From Nitrososphaeraceae archaeon (GTDB lineage: Archaea > Thermoproteota > Nitrososphaeria > Nitrososphaerales > Nitrososphaeraceae), in contig JASHSN010000127.1 of NCBI GenBank assembly GCA_030038695.1, positions 1 to 11,780 of the forward strand: a stretch of DNA of 11,780 bases. The letters are read 5' to 3'. The position numbers were made by a program, and so were the translations under genes. Below are positions 7,183 to 11,780 of this stretch, in pieces. Under the pieces are notes generated by a model. It made no database searches, had not been told where the DNA came from, and saw nothing but the letters and a program-made list of their open reading frames with translations. Numbering within the stretch: the stretch's first letter is position 1; each line of letters begins with the position of its first letter.

Positions 7183-7250
7183 CCACTTACAATCCCGAAT
7201 TTCAAGGGAAGCTCTATCATGTAAGGCTTTGCTTACAAGTGGATTTTTTC
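7183..7250 (+). ncRNA. Candidate structured RNA or terminator: three-way junction plus T6
   Basis: An outer stem CCACT/AGTGG (7183-7187 with 7238-7242) encloses a small hairpin TCCC/GGGA (7193-7196 with 7206-7209) and a 6-bp hairpin TGTAAG/CTTACA (7220-7225 with 7232-7237, 6-nt loop). It is followed by a T6 run at 7245-7250. The layout could be the 3' end of a small RNA that ends at the T-tract. No known RNA family is recognised, and stems this short can arise by chance. Confidence 0.25.
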
Positions 7251-7306
7251 AATATCCTTTCAACTGACAGAATGTTATTATTATTATTATTTATCATAAG
7301 TAGAAG

Positions 7307-7828
7307 TTGTATCTGCCTTCCGATGATAGTATTCTCCTTTTAATGTCCGTTTCTCGCTACGGTGGCGAATCAGCGTTAGAAATTGGAGCTGGCTCAGGAA
7401 TCATATTAAAGGTTCTTTATGAAAGTTTTAAGATTGTTGCTGGAACTGACATCGATAGAATATCGCTCAAACATTGTAAAGATAATTTGCCAAAAGATGT
7501 CTTTCTGGTCTGTTGCGACGCAGCCTCTCCTTTTCGCTATAAATTTGACTTGATAGTAAGCAATCCACCTTATCTGCCAATGCGGGACAATGAAAAGAAA
7601 GATCGTGCAATCCATGGAGACTCCAACGGTATCGAAACAACATTGAACTTCATAAAATCTGCCGCTTCAGTCCTAGCCGAAAATGGTAAAATGTTGATAG
7701 TAGTTTCAAGCTTTTCAAACATTGCCAAAATAGACGAATTAACAGCACAAATGAAATTAAAAAAAAGAGTGATAAGTGAAAAAAAACTATTTTTTGAAAC
7801 ATTAACAATTATAGAATTAAGGTACTAA
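7307..7828 (+). CDS. HemK/Mtq2-like class I methyltransferase (probable release-factor glutamine N5-methyltransferase)
   Basis: A 173-residue Rossmann methyltransferase. It has the family's N-terminal P-x-D-D-S signature (LPSDDS, 3-8), SAM-binding motif LEIGAGSG (24-31), acidic residues at the end of strand 2 (TDID, 47-50) and the diagnostic NPPY (86-89), which in this family binds the glutamine side chain. The short length without an N-terminal helical domain matches the archaeal/eukaryotic HEMK2-Mtq2 type, which methylates the GGQ glutamine of the release factor. The start is TTG at 7307, because an in-frame TAG lies two codons upstream and the next ATG would remove the PSDDS signature. An ATG at 7272 belongs to another frame and ends after 23 codons. 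Substrate is inferred from family. Confidence 0.82.
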   Translation: MYLPSDDSILLLMSVSRYGGESALEIGAGSGIILKVLYESFKIVAGTDIDRISLKHCKDNLPKDVFLVCCDAASPFRYKFDLIVSNPPYLPMRDNEKKDRAIHGDSNGIETTLNFIKSAASVLAENGKMLIVVSSFSNIAKIDELTAQMKLKKRVISEKKLFFETLTIIELRY

Positions 7829-7947
7829 TCTATATCTCGTATATTTTGAACCTAGTTGATGGTACTGTGAATGAATTTGCTTTAGGTTAAGTTTAATCTC
7901 ATTGATTTACCCTTCTGCATATTAGATACCCGGTGAAAGCTAGTCCT

Positions 7948-8445
7948 TTACTTTACCACCATTACAGGACAAGTGGCATAACTTATCACGCCTGAGGCGA
8001 CACTACCAAGTAACAATTTTTTAATGCCTGATCTTCCCCTTGTTCCTATTATTATCAAATCAATGCCATTTTCTTCAGCATATTCTACGATTGTTCCTTC
8101 TACTGACATCTGACTATCAATCAATTCTGTCTTGAACTTGATATTGTTTCGACTTGCACTTTGATTCAATTCATCAAACCATCGTTTGGATTCAAGTTCA
8201 TGTTTTTCTTTCCTTTGTTTTATCGCATCAGGAGGAGCAGCCAATCCGTATGATGACAATGAAATATGCGACACTGTTAGAGCCGTCAGCTGCGCATCGT
8301 ACATTTTTGCCAAATCTATGGCATGATCTGCGGCATCCATAGACATTTCCGATCCGTCTACTGCAACCAATATTCTGGAAAATTCATGCTTTGTAAAAGT
8401 CAAGTTAAGTAGTCTGACAACGACACTAAATATCTTGCTTTGCAT
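7948..8445 (-). CDS. Universal stress protein (UspA family), ATP-binding type
   Basis: A 165-residue Usp domain counted from ATG 8445. It has strand 1 ILVAVDGSEMS with the nucleotide-contacting Asp (D30), the helix AADHAIDLAKMYDAQL, strand LTALTV, and the ATP-binding signature G134-x2-G137-x9-G147-S148 (GTRGRSG...LGS), ending in the usual CPVMVVK strand. Proteins of this type bind ATP and act as dimers in stress responses. An in-frame TTG at 8460 would add five residues. The 20-25 residues before strand 1 are longer than usual, and a TTG just before TFTKHEF would give the more typical length. The gene is convergent with the methyltransferase (119 bp between stops). Family is secure; start is uncertain. 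Confidence 0.92.
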   Translation of the reverse strand: MQSKIFSVVVRLLNLTFTKHEFSRILVAVDGSEMSMDAADHAIDLAKMYDAQLTALTVSHISLSSYGLAAPPDAIKQRKEKHELESKRWFDELNQSASRNNIKFKTELIDSQMSVEGTIVEYAEENGIDLIIIGTRGRSGIKKLLLGSVASGVISYATCPVMVVK

Positions 8446-8580
8446 GAGAATTTTAGCCAACCCCAGCTAAAAGCTTACTATTCGTAACGGTGAATGCCGG
8501 TTCCCTCGGACGCGTCCTAACTAACATAAAATCTAATTAGGAAGAAAATATCCATGACACATAGAAATATCTGATATAGA

Positions 8581-8889
8581 ATGAAAACACTACGGGTTTT
8601 ACAAATTTGGTTAGCCGTTGGATTGATTGGTATGATTATCTACTATTATTCTTCGTCATTTTCCTCTCCCGGGAATATAAACAGATATCGACAGTTTTGC
8701 GTAGCAGGACAACAAGACAGCCAATTTCAGCTAGGGATGAGGGAAGAATGTAAATTGCAAAATACAAAAATTCTGCTCTCAATTTTCGGACCGGATGCTG
8801 GTATTGCAATCGCGCTATTAGGATTCTATATAGCTCTGATGGCTGAGGTTAACCTAATCTATGAAAAAAAAGAAAGAATTCCATCTTGA
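8581..8889 (+). CDS. Small membrane protein with two transmembrane segments
   Basis: 102 residues with a basic N terminus, TM1 at about 7-23 and TM2 at about 64-88, separated by a polar loop with two cysteines (C40 and C57) that could form a disulfide, then a charged tail (EKKERIPS). The ATG at 8581 is preceded by an AT-rich TATA-like stretch (about 8545-8552) at roughly 30 nt, so a leaderless transcript is possible. It is divergent from the universal stress protein gene (135 bp). The end is overlapped by a second small frame at 8861, suggesting a two-gene unit. No known family is recognised. Confidence 0.68.
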   Translation: MKTLRVLQIWLAVGLIGMIIYYYSSSFSSPGNINRYRQFCVAGQQDSQFQLGMREECKLQNTKILLSIFGPDAGIAIALLGFYIALMAEVNLIYEKKERIPS

Positions 8890-8977
8890 CATACTCATCT
8901 TCTCTGTTTTCTTTGTTCCATTCTCAATGATTGGATGGATGGATGGGTTTATGCACTGGGAAAAGCATGCAAAATAA
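8861..8977 (+). CDS. Candidate 38-aa single-TM microprotein overlapping the preceding gene
   Basis: An ATG frame inside the last codons of the two-TM protein (29-nt overlap) encodes MKKKKEFHLD, then a hydrophobic span (about 11-25, ILIFSVFFVPFSMIG), then WMDGFMHWEKHAK. A Lys-rich start before one TM segment and a Trp/His-rich tail fits a small membrane subunit translated by coupling to the upstream gene. Alternatively, the A8 run at 8864-8871 could mark an indel, and this would be the lost C-terminal TM of the upstream protein. The frame offset is +1, so simple -1 frameshifting would not join them. Function is unknown. Confidence 0.42.
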   Translation: MKKKKEFHLDILIFSVFFVPFSMIGWMDGFMHWEKHAK

Positions 8978-9079
8978 AGTCAGGATGTTATATGCTTACT
9001 CATTACGGGCGACCTCGTAGGAAGATGACTGAGCCCGTTCGATACGTGCATTCGCTACTAACGCTGGGTCATTGATTAT

Positions 9080-10276
9080 CTATTGGCATCGTTTTCTAAT
9101 TGCTTTTTTCAAGGTCTGGCTAACGATGGGAAGAATTCTTGGATCGTTTACTTTAGGAATGACATAGGTGACATTTAAGTGGCTATCTTCGACCAGAGAA
9201 GCGATTGCGTAGGATGCTGTTACAAGCATCTTTTCATCTAACACTTTCGCTCTCGTATCTAACAATGCCCTAAGAACTGACGGAAATACAACGGCATTGT
9301 TAACTTGGTTTGGGAAATCAGAGCGTCCTGTACAAACTATGCGTGCACCTGCATTGTGGGCATCTGATGGAATAATTTCTGGATCTGGATTCGTTAGTGC
9401 AAAGACTATCGCGTTCGAATCCATCGATCGCACCATGTCTTTAGTTAATAACCCGGCTATACCTGAGACTCCTATAAAGACGTCAGCTTCTCTGATTACG
9501 TCTCGCAAATCTCCTACCAATTTTCTTGGATTAGTATTACTTGCAATTTCCTGTTTGTGTAAATTGTCGGGATCCCGGAGGTCTTGCCTTCCTTCGTATA
9601 TCGCACCTTTACTGTCAGTTACCACGATATCTTTGCATCCAGCTTCCAGCAGTATTTTGAAAATTCCATAACCCGCGGAACCTGCTCCAGAAATGATAAC
9701 TCTCACGTCATCGAATTTTCTGTTTATTAGTCTTAAAGAATTTATCAAAGCAGCCAAAGTAATAACGGCTGTTCCATGCTGGTCATCATGAAATACAGGT
9801 ATCGATAGTTCGGATTGAAGCCTTTCTATTATTTCAAACACCTTCGGAGATTCTATGTCTTCGATATTTACTGCTCCAAAGCCTGGTTCAATAGTCTTAA
9901 CAAATCTAATTATCTCCTCCTTATCTGTTGCAGAAATACATAAGGGAATTGCATTAATAACACCCAAAACTTTGAACAAAACAGATTTTCCTTCCATGAC
10001 AGGAAGCGCTCCTTCAGGTCCAATATTTCCTAGACCTAGGACTCTTGTCCCATCAGAAACTATGGCTACGTTGTTCCACTTTGAAGTATAATCATAGATT
10101 AATCCCTTATTTTTGCTAATTTCCTCAGCGACATATGCTACCCCAGGCGTGTATATCAAGTTGAGCATTCCTCCTTCTTCGCCTAAAGTAGTAGTTTCAA
10201 TAGAGACTCTATTTTGAATTTCGATCTTTCCTCTTAAAGCTTTATGAAGATTGATAGCGTCTTCTCTTTTATTCAA
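9080..10276 (-). CDS. NAD(P)-dependent malic enzyme (oxaloacetate-decarboxylating malate dehydrogenase)
   Basis: A 398-residue single-domain-type malic enzyme converting malate to pyruvate and CO2 with NAD(P)+ and a divalent metal. The N-terminal domain has the YTPGVA signature with general-acid Tyr42, catalytic Lys97 in MEGKSVLFK, metal ligands E139-D140 (NIEDI) and D164-D165 in FHDDQHGTA. The NAD-binding domain has GAGSAG (197-202), an acidic end of strand 2 (TDSKGAI, D221), VSGIAGLLT, ALTNPDPE (293-300) and the conserved GRSDFPNQVNN (317-327). The acidic D221 suggests NAD preference (inference). The length is normal for the small prokaryotic form without a phosphotransacetylase domain. The start is TTG at 10276, close to a TATA box at 10308-10315, so the mRNA has almost no leader. 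It links the TCA cycle or C4 pool to pyruvate. Confidence 0.95.
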   Translation of the reverse strand: MNKREDAINLHKALRGKIEIQNRVSIETTTLGEEGGMLNLIYTPGVAYVAEEISKNKGLIYDYTSKWNNVAIVSDGTRVLGLGNIGPEGALPVMEGKSVLFKVLGVINAIPLCISATDKEEIIRFVKTIEPGFGAVNIEDIESPKVFEIIERLQSELSIPVFHDDQHGTAVITLAALINSLRLINRKFDDVRVIISGAGSAGYGIFKILLEAGCKDIVVTDSKGAIYEGRQDLRDPDNLHKQEIASNTNPRKLVGDLRDVIREADVFIGVSGIAGLLTKDMVRSMDSNAIVFALTNPDPEIIPSDAHNAGARIVCTGRSDFPNQVNNAVVFPSVLRALLDTRAKVLDEKMLVTASYAIASLVEDSHLNVTYVIPKVNDPRILPIVSQTLKKAIRKRCQ

Positions 10277-10300
10277 ATAATAGTGGCGTACTTTCGGATG

Positions 10301-10315
10301 AATATAACTTTATAC
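10301..10315 (-). promoter_or_regulatory. TATA region for malic enzyme
   Basis: On the - strand GTATAAAG is followed by TTATATT. The box is about 32-39 nt before the TTG start, predicting a leader of roughly 10 nt or less. This supports the TTG as the real start. Confidence 0.5.
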
Positions 10316-10442
10316 TTCCACGTTTGTAGGGGGTAGCTACTCATTATTTGAGCAACCGTGTCTCTCAATCTCTCTTTTGCAGCATAAAAAGCTCCCCAAT
10401 ATGCCTTCTAAGTATTGTTATCCTTTTTTGAATATATCGTTT

Positions 10443-10459
10443 TTTAGATTGGATCTAAA
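10443..10459. repeat. Perfect 7-bp inverted repeat TTTAGAT-tgg-ATCTAAA
   Basis: A perfect dyad with a 3-bp centre, preceded by a T-run on the + strand. It could be a protein-binding site or a short hairpin. It lies about 130 bp upstream of the malic-enzyme TATA box and 260 bp upstream of the CHRD start. Confidence 0.4.
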
Positions 10460-10534
10460 GCTGACTCGAACTTCCGTGCTGGTTTGGCTCTTTTTCTAAT
10501 TTGCTTGCTGTGGGTGTTGTAAAATAAACTCGAT

Positions 10535-10581
10535 CCAAAATAACTTACTGGTAACTATCGGGATTCAACCAAAATAGCTTA
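10535..10581 (+). repeat. Two direct copies of CCAAAATARCTTA
   Basis: Copies at 10535-10547 and 10569-10581 differ at one base and are spaced 34 bp apart, a little over three helical turns. They lie 110-155 bp upstream of the CHRD TATA box. Possible regulator sites; AT-rich chance similarity is not excluded. Confidence 0.3.
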
Positions 10582-10649
10582 TTCTCTCAGTTCGTTGTAT
10601 GTCCTAATACTCAGGGATGCACGTACGGACAAATAAGGGTAGCCAAAAG

Positions 10650-10689
10650 TAAGGATTGGCTTGCGGTTTAGCTAATGGAGCAATCCTTA
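10650..10689 (+). promoter_or_regulatory. Inverted repeat TAAGGATTG/CAATCCTTA abutting the CHRD TATA box
   Basis: Nine-bp perfect arms at 10650-10658 and 10681-10689 flank 22 bp. The right arm runs into the TATA element (CTTATACATAA), covering the expected BRE/TATA contact of TBP/TFB, so a regulator bound here would compete with promoter recognition. The centre-to-centre arm spacing is 31 bp, about three helical turns. Confidence 0.5.
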
Positions 10690-10697
10690 TACATAAG
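10687..10697 (+). promoter_or_regulatory. TATA box for CHRD gene
   Basis: TTATACATAA is centred about 28 nt upstream of the ATG at 10720, which predicts a leaderless or nearly leaderless mRNA. Confidence 0.5.
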
Positions 10698-10719
10698 TAT
10701 ACCATACCAATTGTGATAA

Positions 10720-11514
10720 ATGTCTAACTTTCGTTCAAAAATGATATTTGCGTGCATATTGGGCTGTGTAATTGCAGTTGTGTCTGCAATTCCGTTTTTG
10801 AGTTACGCCCAACAACAGACGAATTTTGTTGCAAGTTTGAGTGGGAAGAACGTGGTGCCTCCAGTGGATACTCCTGCAACAGGAACAGCGAATTTCCACG
10901 TGAATCCAAACGGTACTGTGTCTTACGAGGTCGATGTTCATAATATAAATGGTGCCATTGGCGTCCCTATTAGACTTAAAAGTGGAGTTGATTTGGCAGA
11001 ATTGCTTAATGTTTATCAAACAGTTAATCAGAAAGCTTTTACTCAATCTTTAGGAGTTACCAACGGACCCTTGACGAGCGGTGTTATTACGGCATCTAAT
11101 CTACTTGGACCACTTATAGGACAAAATGTCTCAGGTCTTGTGCCCTTTTTGGCTAACAAATCCGCATCTGTGATTGTTCGCACACAACCCCATCAAATGG
11201 GAGAAATCGCAGGACAAATTCTCCCTGCCAGTGCAACTGCTTCTGGTACAACATCGGCTGCAGCCAATAAAACTGCTTCCGGTATGAATGCTACAGCATC
11301 GGCTGCAGCCAATAAGACTGCACCTGCACCTGCACCTGCACCTGCACCTGCACCTGCACCTGCACCTGCACCTGCACCTGGTATGAACTCGAGTGCTCCT
11401 GCTGCTTCACCTGCAGGAATGAATAAAACTGGTGGAATGAGTGCAACCTCTTTAGGTAATATGATATGTCATTACATACCTCTGAGTAGGTCTCTTCTAT
11501 GTCATATGGCATAG
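10720..11514 (+). CDS. Secreted CHRD-domain-like protein with (Ala-Pro)10 linker
   Basis: A 264-residue exported protein. The signal peptide (1-30) has a basic start, hydrophobic core and likely cleavage after SYA. Residues 33-169 resemble a CHRD domain: VASLSGKNVVPPVDTPATGTANF at the start and SVIVRTQPHQMGEIAGQIL at the end. The middle diverges, and the usual histidine motif (HIH) after the NI strand is replaced by an insertion-like segment (about 80-145), so function may differ from typical CHRD proteins. A 15-residue Ala/Thr/Asn repeat and ten Ala-Pro dipeptides (201-220) form an extended, rod-like linker, followed by a Ser/Gly/Met-rich part and a C-terminal patch with C250 and C261. The ATG has a TATA box at the leaderless distance. 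CHRD proteins are abundant in Nitrososphaeria exoproteomes (recollection); the role is unknown. Confidence 0.82.
   Translation: MSNFRSKMIFACILGCVIAVVSAIPFLSYAQQQTNFVASLSGKNVVPPVDTPATGTANFHVNPNGTVSYEVDVHNINGAIGVPIRLKSGVDLAELLNVYQTVNQKAFTQSLGVTNGPLTSGVITASNLLGPLIGQNVSGLVPFLANKSASVIVRTQPHQMGEIAGQILPASATASGTTSAAANKTASGMNATASAAANKTAPAPAPAPAPAPAPAPAPAPGMNSSAPAASPAGMNKTGGMSATSLGNMICHYIPLSRSLLCHMA
11252..11321 (+). repeat. Two 25-bp direct repeats in CHRD linker
   Basis: Copies at 11252-11276 and 11297-11321 (starting CATCGGCTGCAGCC) differ at one third-position base and are 45 bp apart, encoding a 15-residue period (SAAANKTA). Confidence 0.85.
11320..11379 (+). repeat. Hexanucleotide microsatellite (GCACCT)10
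   Basis: Ten perfect in-frame copies encode (Ala-Pro)10. The identical codons in every unit point to expansion by slippage, so the length may vary between strains without shifting the frame. Confidence 0.97.
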
Positions 11515-11517
11515 AAG
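11494..11517 (+). terminator. Inverted repeat CTTCTATG/CATAGAAG across the CHRD stop codon
   Basis: A perfect 8-bp stem with an 8-nt loop (arms 11494-11501 and 11510-11517) contains the TAG stop at 11512-11514. No T-tract follows, so it is not a classical intrinsic terminator; it may protect the 3' end of the mRNA or be incidental. Confidence 0.35.
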
Positions 11518-11780
11518 GGCTTCACGCTTCAGGAGAGGTTGCGTTCCAACTTTATATATAATCCTCACCGGATACGGTACGAGAGAATCCGTCCTTATAC
11601 ATATTTGTCATGATTATTATTAGGAAATACTGAACTACAGGTTCACGAGATCTACAGTGGACTAGGATGGTCTGTTTCTCATAACGAGCCTTCGAAAAGT
11701 ATCGTTCAGGTGGTTTCGTACATTTTGGTGTCACGTAATACCTTTGTTGCCCAATAATCAAATCTTTATTAGAATCTTCT
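11515..11780. other. Gene-free right end with an orphan TATA box
   Basis: 266 bp without a convincing gene. A strong TATA-like element (TTTATATATAA, 11551-11561) would, on the + strand, start a transcript near 11585 for which only very short frames follow inside the window, so it may serve an RNA or a gene beyond the edge. A 69-codon - strand frame (11552-11761) runs through this element and looks spurious. Confidence 0.4.

Larger units (their letters stand above)
6883..7306. other. 424-bp divergent intergenic region (UPF0147 / methyltransferase)
   Basis: The region holds the UPF0147 promoter near 6948, a stretch (about 6980-7210) that looks richer in GC than the surrounding spacers and has no convincing ORF, a candidate structured element (7183-7250) and a TTA x5 microsatellite (7275-7289) just before the methyltransferase start. 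No tRNA was found. Confidence 0.4.
10277..10719. other. 443-bp divergent regulatory region between malic enzyme and CHRD gene
   Basis: No convincing gene is present. A 32-codon frame at 10401-10499 has no recognisable features. The stretch holds the malic-enzyme TATA (10308-10315), a 17-bp palindrome (10443-10459), two copies of CCAAAATARCTTA, a 40-bp inverted repeat and the CHRD promoter, so it looks mainly regulatory. Confidence 0.5.

Noticed and set aside
7272..7343. ATG frame with five Leu codons just before the methyltransferase
   Set aside because: It arises from a TTA microsatellite, stops after 23 codons and is out of frame with the methyltransferase.
10460..10500. tRNA T-arm-like GTTCGAGTC on the - strand
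   Set aside because: The flanking bases do not form a 5-bp T-stem and no acceptor, D or anticodon arms could be found.
11552..11761. 69-codon frame on the - strand
   Set aside because: It has no recognisable motif, runs through a strong TATA-like element at its end, and has an unlikely composition.

Overview
The window looks like the chromosome of an ammonia-oxidising archaeon of the Nitrososphaeria (Thaumarchaeota), probably a Nitrososphaera/Nitrosocosmicus-like lineage. This is inferred from an AT-rich sequence, A/T-rich TATA-like boxes about 25-35 nt before many start codons (leaderless-type promoters), several likely TTG/GTG starts, and the gene set: a UPF0147 protein, a HemK2/Mtq2-type methyltransferase, a single-domain universal stress protein, a CHRD-domain exoprotein, and a secreted protein with Cys-rich GYxDG...CPxGHS repeats. 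No rRNA, tRNA, CRISPR array, insertion sequence or integrase was recognised.

Layout. 1-2821: a Dna2-like pair on the + strand, a Cas4/RecB-type Fe-S nuclease (clipped by the left edge) followed by an SF1B helicase. The two frames overlap at a G6 run forming a canonical -1 slippery heptamer, and the helicase Q motif lies upstream of its first ATG, so the pair is probably one nuclease-helicase polypeptide split by a frameshift (programmed, mutational or a sequencing error). 3146-5423: accessory and poorly characterised genes. These are a membrane-anchored surface protein with a near-identical internal duplication, a divergently placed 45-aa CxxC microprotein with its own TATA-like box, a small secreted protein, and an 85-aa double zinc-ribbon protein. 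5786-6882 (- strand): a TRIC/YicG-type cation channel and a UPF0147 protein. 7307-8445: a convergent pair, the methyltransferase (+) and the universal stress protein (-). 8581-8977: a two-TM small membrane protein overlapped by a candidate 38-aa TM microprotein. 9080-11514: malic enzyme (-) and a divergent CHRD-domain exoprotein (+) separated by a 443-bp regulatory region with several inverted and direct repeats.

The genes do not form one pathway. Apart from the nuclease-helicase unit they are mostly single-gene transcription units. Three themes stand out: DNA processing (Dna2-like unit), cell-surface or secreted proteins (repeat protein, small secreted protein, CHRD protein), and small Cys-rich or membrane proteins easily missed by annotation. 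No complete new defence or mobile system can be demonstrated here. The most unusual element is the frameshifted Dna2-like nuclease-helicase.
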